From Bacteroidales bacterium (GTDB lineage Bacteria > Bacteroidota > Bacteroidia > Bacteroidales > UBA3824), in NCBI GenBank assembly GCA_017412115.1, contig JAFPYR010000099.1:1-64000 (forward strand): 64,000 bases of DNA, given 5' to 3'. The position numbers and the translations under genes are program-made. Each line of letters starts with the position of its first letter. Position 1 is the first letter of the stretch. The notes under the pieces are model-generated. The model saw only the letters and a list, made by a program, of their open reading frames with translations, ran no database searches and had not been told where the DNA came from. Shown in pieces: positions 33,888 through 42,394 of the stretch.

Positions 33888-34757
33888 CTACTTTGTTAAA
33901 ATTTCAATAATCTGTTTTACAAGATTCGGCATAGCATCACGATAACCGTCAGCAAATTTATGACAACGGCGGTTAGCAATCACAAGGCAAACTGTTGCAG
34001 TATTATGTCCTAAAAGCCTTCCTAAACCGTTAATCGCTGAAGATTCCATCTCGTAATTATTAACTTTGAGGCCTTTGTACTCAAAAGTTTCGATTTTTGA
34101 ATTAATATCCTCGTCAATGATTCCGAGCCTTACCACACGCCCTTGCGGACCGTAAAAACCGGGCGCAGAAAGTGTTATGCCCTGACGGAATTTTGAAAGT
34201 TTTTTCAAAAGTTCCGGTGAGGATTCCACAAAATATGGTTTCGCTAAAAGCTCGCTGCGTTTGGTATGCTCTTGAAAAAGTCTTTCAAGTTCCAAATCAC
34301 AAACTTTGTTTCTATCTTTATAAAAATTAAGCAAACCGTCCAAACCTCCGGCAATAGCCGTTACAACAGGCTCTCCCACAGGAATATCCGCCTGAAGCGA
34401 ACCGCAAGTACCAATTCTGACAATATTCAACGTCTTATGCTCTTCTTTGGGCAGTCTGGTTTTGAAATCAATATTTGCCAAAGCGTCCAACTCGGTTAAA
34501 ACAATATCAATATTATCCGTTCCGATACCCGTAGAAACAACGGTTATGCGTTTGCCGTTTTTATAACCCGTTACAGTTCTGAATTCCCTATTCTGAACCG
34601 TTAATTCGGTAGTGTCAAAAAATTTAGCAACAACATCGGTTCTGTTTTGGTCGCCAACCAAAATAATGTTGTCGGCAATATCTTCCGGCTTTAGGTGAAG
34701 GTGAAAAATCGAACCGTCACCGTTTATAATCAACTCTGAATCTTCGATAGGTTTCAT
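33888..34757 (-). CDS. Nucleoside phosphorylase (uridine-phosphorylase type)
   Basis: A 289-residue enzyme of the NP-I nucleoside phosphorylase family, which splits nucleosides with phosphate. Visible are the phosphate-binding loop ILVGDQNRTDVV, the conserved VVSTGIGTDNIDIVLTEL, IVRIGTCGSLQADIPVG and the ribose-binding NNYEMESSAINGLGRLLGH. The YEMESS sequence favours the uridine phosphorylase branch. It is monocistronic, with a terminator at 33815-33860 and the start opposite the next gene. Substrate preference is not certain. Confidence 0.85.
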   Translation of the reverse strand: MKPIEDSELIINGDGSIFHLHLKPEDIADNIILVGDQNRTDVVAKFFDTTELTVQNREFRTVTGYKNGKRITVVSTGIGTDNIDIVLTELDALANIDFKTRLPKEEHKTLNIVRIGTCGSLQADIPVGEPVVTAIAGGLDGLLNFYKDRNKVCDLELERLFQEHTKRSELLAKPYFVESSPELLKKLSKFRQGITLSAPGFYGPQGRVVRLGIIDEDINSKIETFEYKGLKVNNYEMESSAINGLGRLLGHNTATVCLVIANRRCHKFADGYRDAMPNLVKQIIEILTK

Positions 34758-34918
34758 GGTTAAAAAAAAATTATTTATATACTACAATTTGTCAAAGTTA
34801 CGTAATTTTTTATAAAAAGCAAAATTTTCGATGCAAAATTTCAAAAATAAATATTGTTTTTTTCATACTATAATAAAAAATTGTTATTACTTTTGAGCCG
34901 TCATATTAAGGAATTAAA

Positions 34919-36385
34919 ATGAAAAATACATATTTTGATTTAATAGAGCAAAGTTACTATTTCCCGCAAGACGGGTTTGACATACATGACGGGTATCTGA
35001 CTTTTCACGGCGTGTCGCTGAAATATTTAATCGAAAAGTACGGAACACCTTTCCGTCTTATGTATTTGCCGAGAATCGGCGAACAAATTAAACGCGCGAA
35101 AAATCTTTTCAACCGTTCTATCAAAAACAATAATTATTCCGGTAAATACGAGTATTGTTACTGTACTAAATGTTGTCACTTCTATCATGTTGTAAGTGAG
35201 GCTCTTAAATACAATGTACAACTCGAAACCTCTTCATCTTTCGATATTGATTTGATTCGTTGTCTTTACAAAAACGGACAAATTGATTTTAAGACGAAAA
35301 TCATTCACAACGGTTTCAAAACGGACGAATACGTTGAAAAAATCGTTAAACTTCAAAAAGACGGTTTTGAAAATTCCATCATCGTTCTTGACAGCAAAAG
35401 CGAGCTGACAAGAGTTTTGAAATATGCCGGAAAATCCAAAACGAAAATCAAAATCGGTTTGAGAATGGCAATTGACGAGGAATCTCAATCCGCTTATTAT
35501 ACCTCAAGACTTGGAATGAGAGCCTCGGAAATGGCTGAATTTTACGAAAAAGAAATCAAACCCAATGAAAATCTTGAACTCAAACTTTTCCATTTTTTCA
35601 TTGATTCAGGTATAAAAGACAGTTTTTATTATTGGACAGAGTTCGGTAAAGCAGTAAAAAAATACATCGAACTCAAAAAACTTTGCCCGACACTTGAAGA
35701 TTTTGATTTAGGCGGCGGTTTCCCGATACGCAATCAACTCGGCTTTGAATACGATTATGAATACATCATCCGCGAAATTGTTAGGATTTTGAAAGAAACC
35801 TGCCTTGCGGAAGACGTTCAAGAGCCGAATATCATAACAGAATTCGGAAAATATACAGTCGGAGAGTCGGGCGCAGTGATTTTCAAGGTTTTAGACCAAA
35901 AACAACAAAACGACACCGAATTATGGTACATAATCGACAATAGTCTTATGACCACAATTCCCGATGCTTGGAGTGCTAACGAAAGATTTATACTTTTGCC
36001 TATCAACAAATGGAACCACGAGTGTACAAGAGTTAATATCGGCGGCATAAGTTGCGATCATTCAGATTATTACAACTCCGAAGATATGAATCAGCACGTT
36101 ATTTTGCCTTCGTACAAAAACACCGAAACAGAGCCTTTGTATATAGGATTTTTCCATACGGGAGCATATCAGGATTCGATAGCAGGTTACGGCGGAATAA
36201 AACATTGTCTTCTCCCCTCGCCTAAACATATCGTAGTTTACAGGGACGAAACAACGGGCAATTTCAAAGATTATTGTTACAGGGACGAGCAAACCGTGGA
36301 CGATATGTTCCACATTTTAGGTTACGACCACCCAGAACAAAATCCAGTTTTAAGAAAGAAAAAACAAGACGAAGATGACTTCTAA
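34919..36385 (+). CDS. PLP-dependent (fold type III) decarboxylase, arginine decarboxylase type
   Basis: A 488-residue enzyme of the alanine racemase-like barrel plus beta domain. It belongs to the short Bacteroidota form annotated as biosynthetic arginine decarboxylase (SpeA). The PLP lysine is in YEYCYCTKCCHFYHV (about residue 82); then come LETSSSFDID, FHFFIDSGIKDSFYYW, the PLP-phosphate loop FDLGGGFPIRN, and the C-terminal GFFHTGAYQDSIAGYGG. The substrate would be arginine, giving agmatine for polyamine synthesis, but this branch is not fully characterised. A hemerythrin-like gene overlaps its end by 11 nt. Confidence 0.82.
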   Translation: MKNTYFDLIEQSYYFPQDGFDIHDGYLTFHGVSLKYLIEKYGTPFRLMYLPRIGEQIKRAKNLFNRSIKNNNYSGKYEYCYCTKCCHFYHVVSEALKYNVQLETSSSFDIDLIRCLYKNGQIDFKTKIIHNGFKTDEYVEKIVKLQKDGFENSIIVLDSKSELTRVLKYAGKSKTKIKIGLRMAIDEESQSAYYTSRLGMRASEMAEFYEKEIKPNENLELKLFHFFIDSGIKDSFYYWTEFGKAVKKYIELKKLCPTLEDFDLGGGFPIRNQLGFEYDYEYIIREIVRILKETCLAEDVQEPNIITEFGKYTVGESGAVIFKVLDQKQQNDTELWYIIDNSLMTTIPDAWSANERFILLPINKWNHECTRVNIGGISCDHSDYYNSEDMNQHVILPSYKNTETEPLYIGFFHTGAYQDSIAGYGGIKHCLLPSPKHIVVYRDETTGNFKDYCYRDEQTVDDMFHILGYDHPEQNPVLRKKKQDEDDF

Positions 36386-37046
36386 CATTATAACAGTCGG
36401 CACAATAACTCCGCAAATGGAGTTACACGATTTGATTGAAAAAAACATTCGGATTCTATTGCTAATGGAACATTTCGGCACCGGTTTTACGGTTGCCGAT
36501 TTGACTATTGAGGAATTATGCCGTTTAAGAGGCATTAATCCCGAAATATTTGCTTGTTTTTGCAATCTTTATAACGGTAGCGATAAAATCTGCTATGAAC
36601 CAAAAACCATAGAGGACATAAATCAAATCATTGAATTTTTGGAGAATGCGCACCGTTATTATTTGGACGAAATGTATCCAGAAATAAAATACTACATCAA
36701 AAAACTTTCAGAAATCAACGAAACGGACGATATAAAAATGGTTGAAAAGTTTTTTGAATCGTATTTTTCGGAGGTAAAAAAACATTTGGATTACGAACAG
36801 AAAAAGCTTTTCCCGCTTTTGCGCTCTGAGGACAACGCTCAAAAAGGTAAAACCAAAATCCATCACGGCGACATCGAAACCAAACTTGCCGACCTTAAAA
36901 ACTTGTTATTAAAGCACATACGCCTTATTGACAAAAACGGTTTAAAAAGAAAACTTCTTACGGCTTTGTTTGAATTTCAGTTCGATTTGAATATTCATTC
37001 TCTCATTGAAGACAAAATTTTAATACCTATTGCTTTGAAAAAATAG
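36375..37046 (+). CDS. Hemerythrin-like domain protein
   Basis: A 223-residue, mostly helical protein. The first 65 residues resemble the short N-terminal domain found before hemerythrin domains in ScdA/RIC-type proteins (LLMEHFGTGFTVADLTIEEL). The rest is a four-helix bundle with HHE-type ligands: ENAHRYYLDEMYPEI, KKHLDYEQKKLFPLL, HHGDIETKL and HSLIEDKILIPIA. Such proteins hold a di-iron centre and act in oxygen/NO sensing or iron-sulfur repair. It overlaps the decarboxylase gene by 11 nt and meets the HAD gene tail to tail with a 20-nt overlap. Confidence 0.78.
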   Translation: MTSNIITVGTITPQMELHDLIEKNIRILLLMEHFGTGFTVADLTIEELCRLRGINPEIFACFCNLYNGSDKICYEPKTIEDINQIIEFLENAHRYYLDEMYPEIKYYIKKLSEINETDDIKMVEKFFESYFSEVKKHLDYEQKKLFPLLRSEDNAQKGKTKIHHGDIETKLADLKNLLLKHIRLIDKNGLKRKLLTALFEFQFDLNIHSLIEDKILIPIALKK

Positions 37047-37644
37047 TTATTAAATCATACAATTCTTGAGTGTTTTTTGCGACGAAAGAATTGTTTTTTT
37101 TCAGAATTTCAAAGGAATTGAAACCCCATGAAACGGAAATAATTTTCTTTTTGGCAGCGTTACAAGCCTCTATATCACGCAATTCGTCGCCGATATAAAG
37201 AAAATCACCGTTCAACCTTGAAGCTTTTTTTAGAGCTCGTTTTTTTCCGAAAAGCGAAACCTCTGTTTTAATAAACGAAAAATATTCTTCCAAACCATTG
37301 ATTTTAATAAAAGTATCAATGGTTTGAGAAGAATTTGTTGTTATAATGCCTAATTTATAATTTTCTTTTTTTAACTGTTTTATTAGGTCGATAATACCGC
37401 TGAAAGGTTTTATTTCGTCAGCTTTTTCTTGAGATTTTTTTCTAAAAAAACGCAAAAGATGAGGAATTTTCCAAAACCTCACTCCGGAAAGTTTTATTAA
37501 CTCCTTTGCGGAAGAATTTTTATGTTTTTCAAAATCAATTTCCTTATAACCAAACTCCTGAGCGTATGAGTTCAGAAGTTTAGAACCTAATTCAAACGTA
37601 TCGGCTAACGTACCGTCAAAATCGAAAATCACAAATTTATTCAT
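37027..37644 (-). CDS. HAD-family phosphatase (phosphoglycolate phosphatase-like)
   Basis: A 205-residue HAD hydrolase: motif I VIFDFDGTLADTFE, a helical cap (20-80), motif II LGIITTNSSQTID, Lys in FGKKRALKKA and motif IV YIGDELRDIEACNAA. It resembles Gph/PpaX-like phosphatases; the substrate is unknown. Its 3' end overlaps the convergent hemerythrin-like gene by 20 nt. Confidence 0.83.
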   Translation of the reverse strand: MNKFVIFDFDGTLADTFELGSKLLNSYAQEFGYKEIDFEKHKNSSAKELIKLSGVRFWKIPHLLRFFRKKSQEKADEIKPFSGIIDLIKQLKKENYKLGIITTNSSQTIDTFIKINGLEEYFSFIKTEVSLFGKKRALKKASRLNGDFLYIGDELRDIEACNAAKKKIISVSWGFNSFEILKKNNSFVAKNTQELYDLITIFSKQ

Positions 37645-37661
37645 TTCGTTTCATTTTTTTT

Positions 37662-37704
37662 GTAAAAAAAGTGGTGCGCAATCGGCTTGATAGCACACCA
37701 CTTT
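37662..37704 (-). terminator. Terminator of the GH2 gene
   Basis: Minus strand: AAAGTGGTGTGC and GCGCACCACTTT with a loop between, then T7. Confidence 0.8.
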
Positions 37705-37710
37705 CGTTAT

Positions 37711-40527
37711 TTATTTTATTACAATTTTTCCTTCATTTAATCCTTTAGAAACGGCTCTTAAAAGTACCTCGCCCTGTTCGGGTTTGACTTTTAGAATCAC
37801 TAACGCCTTGCCGCTAAAAAGATTACGTGAATAATTTTTCGCAGGAATTTTTACGCCTACAACTCCGGGCTCTGTGTTCGGCTCGTCCCATTGATAAGAT
37901 TTTTTTATCTTTTTGCCGATGAAGAAAACTTCATTTTTGCCGGTTTTCAAAAGTTTACTGTCAAGGGTAAAACTCTGAGGTTCATCACGTTTTATGCCGG
38001 AAGCAATTTTTTCGCCGTTAACATAAATGTCTTGAACCGCTAAAATACTTTTTGAAAACAGCGTATAAGTATTTTTGTCAGAAACCTCGTCCAACAAAAC
38101 TTCACATTTTATTGCTAACAAAGTGTCGTGATAAAAATCCCAACGCTCGTTGCGGTCGTAAACCAAAGCATCACGCCAATCGCCCGCCTTTGCCGCTAAA
38201 ACTTCTGATTGCCAATTATTTAAATCCTTCAACGTGAGTTCTTTTTGCGCAAGAATTTTTTTACCGAAAGAGTTTTCAAATTCTCTGTCATTTTCTAGCG
38301 ATGACGGGTCGCCGTTACCGACTCCGAGAATTTCAGCATTTCCCGATAATTCAAATTTAATATTATTGTTTGCATCGGGAACTTTTTCGCCTTTTGAATC
38401 CGTTACCGACACATTCACCAAAACAATATCGGAAGTTTTTGAATATTCCAAAACAATATTTTTAGCCTCGCTTGTTGTTTTAACACTCTCAGTTACAACT
38501 ACTTTTCCGTTTTTAAAACCTTTGACTAAAAGTTCGCCGGGAAAGTATTTTACATCCCAAGAAAGATGACCGTATTTTTCAAGTTTCTTTTTTCCGAGTG
38601 ATTTTTTGTTTAAGAAAAGTTCCGCTTCGTCGCAGTTTGTATACGCCCAAACTTTTATCGTCTGACCTTCCATGCCTTTAAAATTCCAATGCGGAAACAA
38701 GTGAATTACAGGCTTTTCGGTATTGTTAGCCAAAATATAATAAGCCTGATCTTTTGGAAAACCGCAAACGTCCAAAATTCCAAATTGACTTGAAACAGCC
38801 GGATAAGAAAACGGTGTCGGCTCGCCCCTATAATCAAAGCCTGTCCAATAGAAAAGTCCTGACATCCAGTCTCTTTCAAGACAAAATTTGTAACCTCTTT
38901 CAATCGACGTGCCGCCCGCGCGGTCAAATTGCGGAATATGACAATTTACGGAATCAGCAAAATAAACGCCCCTTGTGCCGCAGCCCGAAGTCTCCTCCGT
39001 CAGCCAACCGGGTTGAGAAAGATGTTTTTCTCGATATTTGTCTATCTCGCACTGAGCCAAATAGTTAAAGCCCATAAGTTCGAGACTTTCTGAGGTTCCG
39101 TAACCGCAACCGCCGCTAACTGCCGCTGTAATCATACGCGTTGAATCCAACGTTTTAGCATACGCCTGAATTGTCCGAGTAATTCTTTCGCCGTAAATGT
39201 TGCTTTCGATTTGCCACTCTTCGTTGCCGACAGACCACGAAATTATTGACGGGTGGTTTCTGTCGCGAAAAATCATGCGTTTCAACTGCGTTTTGTGATA
39301 ATCGTTGATACCTTCAAGACGAGTTTCTTCCAAAACCAACATTCCAAGAGAATCGCAAACATCAAGCAAATCAGTATTGACAGGGTTGTGAGAGGTACGA
39401 ATACCGTTAAAACCGTATTGTTTCAGCATTTTAACCCGCTGAATTTGAAGTGCTTTCGGGACAGCGCAACCTACACCGGCAAAGTCCTGATGAATGTTAA
39501 CACCGATGATTTTTAAGTGCTTTTTATTTAGGAAAAAACCTTTGTCAGCAGTAAACTCTATTGTCCTGAAACCTGTCTTAACAGACTGAATATCTGTTAC
39601 TTGTCCATTTTCTAAAACAGAGACTTCCAACTCATAAAGATTAGGGTTTTCAATGCTCCACTGCAAAATATTTTTAGCAGAAAAATTTTCCACAAATTCA
39701 TGGAAACAAACGCCTCTTAGTTCTTTTAGAGGACTTTTTTTAGAGGCAATTACCGAACCTTTGTCATCTTTTAATACGATATTAAGACTGACATTTTTTG
39801 CGTTAAGGCTCTCATTTTCAACCGTTACACGCGCTGAAATGTCAGCATTATTGCCGCTAACAAGACTTGTTACGAAAATGCCGTCTTTTTTTACGTGAAG
39901 CGGATTAGTTTTCAAGAGCCAAACGTCGCGGTAAATACCCGCACCTTCGTAAAACCAACCTTCTTCAAGGCTTGCGTCGGCTTTTACGGTTATGACATTT
40001 TCGCCGCCATAGTTGATGTAATCGGTTATATCGTACTGAAAATCAAGGTATCCGCTTTGCTCTTGACCAAGATAAAAACCGTTGAGCCAGACTTCTGAAT
40101 TGCGGAAAACACCGTCAAAAAGCAGCGAAATCTTTTTGCCTAAATCGCTTTGCGGAATAGTTAAATGTTTTCTGTACCAACCGATTGAGGTTTCAGGAAA
40201 CGCCCAGCCTACTTGTTTGTAACCGTGACTATGACTCGCATTAGGCGCAAAAGGCACTTCTACCGCCCAATCGTGAGGCAAATCGAGTTGCCGCCATGCG
40301 CGGTCGTCAAAATCCTTATCAGCAGGACCGTCGCCATAACCCGTTTTGGTAAGATAATTAAAATAACGTGTCCCCGCCATAAAATTTTCATTTGGGGAAG
40401 ATGCGTTACCGAAAGAAAACTTCCAATCCTCATTGATGGAAATCTTTTGTCTGTCTTGTGCATAATTTTCTGAAACAGAACAAGTTAAAAGGAGCGCAGT
40501 TATTGCACTCAAGATTTTTTTATTCAT
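37711..40527 (-). CDS. Secreted GH2 glycoside hydrolase (beta-galactosidase type)
   Basis: A 938-residue exported GH2 enzyme. I start at the ATG at 40527 because it opens a clear signal peptide (MNKKILSAITALLLTCSVSE); the frame runs open 26 codons further back without a plausible N terminus. Domains in order: sugar-binding jelly roll (about 25-215; WRQLDLPHDWAVE, GVFRNSEVWLNGFYLG), Ig-like (215-330), TIM barrel (330-600; acid/base in SWSVGNEEWQ, IRTSHNP), then DUF4982-like and further beta domains. It removes terminal beta-galactosyl or related residues. It has a good promoter at 40592-40622. No SusCD genes are nearby, so the substrate is open. Confidence 0.9.
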   Translation of the reverse strand: MNKKILSAITALLLTCSVSENYAQDRQKISINEDWKFSFGNASSPNENFMAGTRYFNYLTKTGYGDGPADKDFDDRAWRQLDLPHDWAVEVPFAPNASHSHGYKQVGWAFPETSIGWYRKHLTIPQSDLGKKISLLFDGVFRNSEVWLNGFYLGQEQSGYLDFQYDITDYINYGGENVITVKADASLEEGWFYEGAGIYRDVWLLKTNPLHVKKDGIFVTSLVSGNNADISARVTVENESLNAKNVSLNIVLKDDKGSVIASKKSPLKELRGVCFHEFVENFSAKNILQWSIENPNLYELEVSVLENGQVTDIQSVKTGFRTIEFTADKGFFLNKKHLKIIGVNIHQDFAGVGCAVPKALQIQRVKMLKQYGFNGIRTSHNPVNTDLLDVCDSLGMLVLEETRLEGINDYHKTQLKRMIFRDRNHPSIISWSVGNEEWQIESNIYGERITRTIQAYAKTLDSTRMITAAVSGGCGYGTSESLELMGFNYLAQCEIDKYREKHLSQPGWLTEETSGCGTRGVYFADSVNCHIPQFDRAGGTSIERGYKFCLERDWMSGLFYWTGFDYRGEPTPFSYPAVSSQFGILDVCGFPKDQAYYILANNTEKPVIHLFPHWNFKGMEGQTIKVWAYTNCDEAELFLNKKSLGKKKLEKYGHLSWDVKYFPGELLVKGFKNGKVVVTESVKTTSEAKNIVLEYSKTSDIVLVNVSVTDSKGEKVPDANNNIKFELSGNAEILGVGNGDPSSLENDREFENSFGKKILAQKELTLKDLNNWQSEVLAAKAGDWRDALVYDRNERWDFYHDTLLAIKCEVLLDEVSDKNTYTLFSKSILAVQDIYVNGEKIASGIKRDEPQSFTLDSKLLKTGKNEVFFIGKKIKKSYQWDEPNTEPGVVGVKIPAKNYSRNLFSGKALVILKVKPEQGEVLLRAVSKGLNEGKIVIK

Positions 40528-40591
40528 GATATTATCTAAAAAATGTAAATGGTAAAAATTTCTTTCTAAAAGTTTCATTAATGTTTCAAGG

Positions 40592-40622
40592 CAAAGATAA
40601 TTCAAATAAAAGAAAATACAAA
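40592..40622 (-). promoter_or_regulatory. Promoter of the GH2 gene
   Basis: Minus strand: TTTG (40619-40622), 19 nt, TATCTTTG (40592-40599). It supports the downstream start at 40527 (64-nt leader). Confidence 0.65.
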
Positions 40623-40686
40623 ATTTTTAAGGCAGGACAACGATAAAAGAATGATTTGTAATTTTATTAATTGAAAAGTTATAAAA

Positions 40687-40730
40687 ACAAAACAGCCGTT
40701 TTGAAAATTTTTTCAAAACGGCTGTTTTTA
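40687..40730. terminator. Hairpin terminator after tRNA-Ser
   Basis: AAAACAGCCGTTTTGAAAA and its complement form a 19-bp stem with T tract; on the minus strand it follows tRNA-Ser directly. Confidence 0.85.
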
Positions 40731-40740
40731 TGATTTTTTG

Positions 40741-40825
40741 CGGAGAAAGAGGGATTCGACCCCCCGGAGGTGTTACCCTCAGCGGTTTTCAAGACCGTCG
40801 CAATCGACCACTCTGCCATCTCTCC
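40741..40825 (-). tRNA. tRNA-Ser(UGA)
   Basis: An 85-nt class II tRNA. Acceptor arm GGAGAGA / TTTCTCC (one G-T pair), discriminator G, anticodon TGA at 40789-40791 in the loop CTTGAAA, a variable arm of serine type, and the T loop GTTCGAATC-like GTCGAATCC. No CCA is encoded; the next bases are CAAAAAATC. It is transcribed leftward into the 40687-40730 terminator. The host gene is intact and next to the prophage end. Confidence 0.93.
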
Positions 40826-40842
40826 AAAAAAGGGGAATAGTG

Positions 40843-40889
40843 TCGGGGCAGCAGGATTCGAACCTGCGACCCTCTGCTCCCAAAGCAAA
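40843..40889 (-). other. 3' half of tRNA-Pro(UGG): probable prophage attachment site
   Basis: On the minus strand the 47 nt from the anticodon stem to the discriminator A match tRNA-Pro: TTTGC, loop TTTGGGA (anticodon TGG at 40880-40882), GCAGA, a T arm around GGTTCGAATCC, and a 3' acceptor half ending CCCCGA. Before the anticodon stem the sequence changes to unrelated AT-rich DNA with no D arm or 5' acceptor. The gene is cut exactly where tRNA-targeting integrases recombine, and phage repressor genes begin at once beyond it. Confidence 0.8.
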
Positions 40890-40912
40890 ATCCGTAAGTT
40901 CGTAATTTATTA

Positions 40913-41218
40913 CTAATCAACACCTTGAGGCGATAGCATTTCTGTAGTGCAAGTATCTTGCACGTTTCGAGTGAACATAGAACCTGTTCCAGTAAGCAAC
41001 CATTGTGCAGAAATGCCAAAATCTGAAACAAGGTACATTAGCCAAGACACTTGGAATATGCCGTATGACGGACGCTTACGCAATGTGTACAAGTTGCGGT
41101 TGTCAATGCCGTATTTATCCGTGAATGTCTTTACCCCACGGATTTTTTTCTCTACAATAAGCGCGTCTAATGCAGAGAAAAAACGTGTAACTATTATTTG
41201 GCTATCGTTGTTGTTCAT
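40913..41218 (-). CDS. Small phage HTH protein
   Basis: A 101-residue protein with a helical N terminus ([33 protein letters not shown] resembling a recognition helix) and the sequence [13 protein letters not shown], which follows the HTH in many Bacteroidota phage repressors. Its start overlaps the larger repressor gene upstream by 17 nt, so both are one leftward operon. It may be a co-repressor or a Cro-like partner. Confidence 0.55.
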   Translation of the reverse strand: MNNNDSQIIVTRFFSALDALIVEKKIRGVKTFTDKYGIDNRNLYTLRKRPSYGIFQVSWLMYLVSDFGISAQWLLTGTGSMFTRNVQDTCTTEMLSPQGVD

Positions 41219-41873
41219 TGTGATTTTTACTTAGTATATCAATCACTTTATTTTGATTATCGACAATCTGTTGTAATGCATCGCATTTTGATTTCCACAT
41301 CTCTACATCTTTTTTCAGTATTTCGATGTCTGAATTAAGTTTGGTTATTGCAATTGAATCAGCAGTAGCGTTAACAATATTATTGTCGCCTATTGGTTGT
41401 GTACCGTTCTTTGCGTTGTATATGCCTCCCTCGCCAGCGACGAGCCACTCTCGGCTGATATTTGGATATTTGTCCATAATTTTTTTCTGTACAGCCCTCG
41501 ATATTCTGCATTTGCCTCTTTGTATGTCGTATACTGTCTGTTTGCCAATACCGATTGTTTCGGCAAACTTTGATGCAGTCATTGACAATTCGTCAAGTAT
41601 GCAACATATTTTTTCTCCGTCTGTCATAGGTCGTATGTTTTTGTTTTTGTAGTCTTTTATTATCATTTGCCCGCAGCCAGTAGAAAGCCAGTAGGCATTA
41701 ATGTCTTGGCAGTACTTGTATATTTTAGTCCGCACCGCCTTTGAAATCTTATAAGTGCCAGTAAGGATTTGGTTCAAAACCTTTTCTTCTGACAGTCCTA
41801 TTTTTGCAGCAAATCCCGAAGTCGTTAGATTGTAATGACTTAGTAATGCTTTGAGTTTTTCGCTATCTTTCAT
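41202..41873 (-). CDS. Phage repressor with two tandem HTH domains
   Basis: A 223-residue protein with two XRE-like HTH units. The first (about 1-70) has TTSGFAAKIGLSEEKVLNQI and AYWLSTGCG; the second (about 78-150) has TASKFAETIGIGKQTVYDIQ and SREWLVAGEGG. A coiled coil (about 180-220) probably serves dimerisation. No peptidase domain of the LexA/CI kind is present, so control by self-cleavage is unlikely. It is transcribed away from the early genes across a control region that carries a 12-bp direct repeat. The lysogeny role is inferred from position and fold. Confidence 0.72.
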   Translation of the reverse strand: MKDSEKLKALLSHYNLTTSGFAAKIGLSEEKVLNQILTGTYKISKAVRTKIYKYCQDINAYWLSTGCGQMIIKDYKNKNIRPMTDGEKICCILDELSMTASKFAETIGIGKQTVYDIQRGKCRISRAVQKKIMDKYPNISREWLVAGEGGIYNAKNGTQPIGDNNIVNATADSIAITKLNSDIEILKKDVEMWKSKCDALQQIVDNQNKVIDILSKNHNEQQR

Positions 41874-41895
41874 AATAACAAAAAAAAATGTTAAA

Positions 41896-41939
41896 ATTCT
41901 TACTTTTACTTGCTAATTCCAAATATTATTCTTACTTTT
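41896..41939. promoter_or_regulatory. Candidate operators: 12-bp direct repeat
   Basis: ATTCTTACTTTT occurs at 41896-41907 and 41928-41939, 32 bp apart (three helical turns). The second copy covers the -7 element of the rightward early promoter and the first lies just before its -33, fitting a pair of repressor sites. Confidence 0.5.
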
Positions 41940-41940
41940 G
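41909..41940 (+). promoter_or_regulatory. Rightward early phage promoter
   Basis: TTG at 41910-41912 and TACTTTTG at 41933-41940 are 20 nt apart; the first early gene starts 43 nt on. Confidence 0.55.
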
Positions 41941-41982
41941 CAAAGTAATTAATTATTAAATGTAATAACTATTTAACAAATA

Positions 41983-42234
41983 ATGTGCAAAGATATGCAA
42001 GAATGTGCAAAAAAACAAAGCAGTTTGGATTTTTTAACACCAAACGAAAGCCGTATGCGTCAAAGACACGTAAAGATAAAGGCACGTTACGACGAGTTGA
42101 AGCGTTGTTTTAAAGTGTCAGATAATCGAATATTCTGCAAGATAGCAGAAGAATTTGATATGACAACCAACGGAGTTAGACAATTAATTTACAGACTAAT
42201 AAATGACACCAACCGAACCGAAAGTGGAGAGTAA
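41983..42234 (+). CDS. Small phage early protein, HTH-like
   Basis: An 83-residue basic protein. The second half (DNRIFCKIAEEFDMTTNGVR) reads as a helix-turn-helix, with a terminal helix QLIYRLIN. It is the first gene rightward of the control region, where Cro- or activator-type genes usually lie. It overlaps the next gene by 32 nt. Confidence 0.55.
   Translation: MCKDMQECAKKQSSLDFLTPNESRMRQRHVKIKARYDELKRCFKVSDNRIFCKIAEEFDMTTNGVRQLIYRLINDTNRTESGE
41988..42019 (-). promoter_or_regulatory. Possible repressor promoter inside the first early gene
   Basis: Minus strand: TTTG (42016-42019), 20 nt, TATCTTTG (41988-41995). This would give a 115-nt leader and transcription through the rightward promoter. 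Confidence 0.4.
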
Positions 42235-42394
42235 CGGACGTTACTCCGTCTCCCAAGTGTGCGCGATTCTTGGATGCCACAGGAACTCGCTTCTTAATTG
42301 GACGAATGACGGCAGAATCAAATGCTCGTTCAACAAAAAGCACAAGTTTTATTTTGGCAAGGACATCTTAAAGTTTTGGAATGAAAAGATATGA
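42203..42394 (+). CDS. Excisionase-like HTH protein (MerR/HTH_17 type)
   Basis: A 63-residue protein with a winged-helix start: YSVSQVCAILGCHRNSLLNW followed by NDGRIKCSFNKKHKFYF. This is the layout of small DNA-binding excisionase/HTH_17 proteins. It overlaps neighbours on both sides (32 nt and 4 nt). Confidence 0.68.
   Translation: MTPTEPKVESNGRYSVSQVCAILGCHRNSLLNWTNDGRIKCSFNKKHKFYFGKDILKFWNEKI

Noticed and set aside
40528..40605. 26-codon N-terminal extension of the GH2 gene
   Set aside because: The signal peptide begins at the 40527 Met and the promoter -7 element falls inside the extension.
40679..41031. Minus-strand ORFs across the tRNA genes (products with [14 protein letters not shown] and [13 protein letters not shown])
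   Set aside because: These are the well-known false translations of tRNA-Ser and tRNA-Pro sequence; the RNA genes explain the region.
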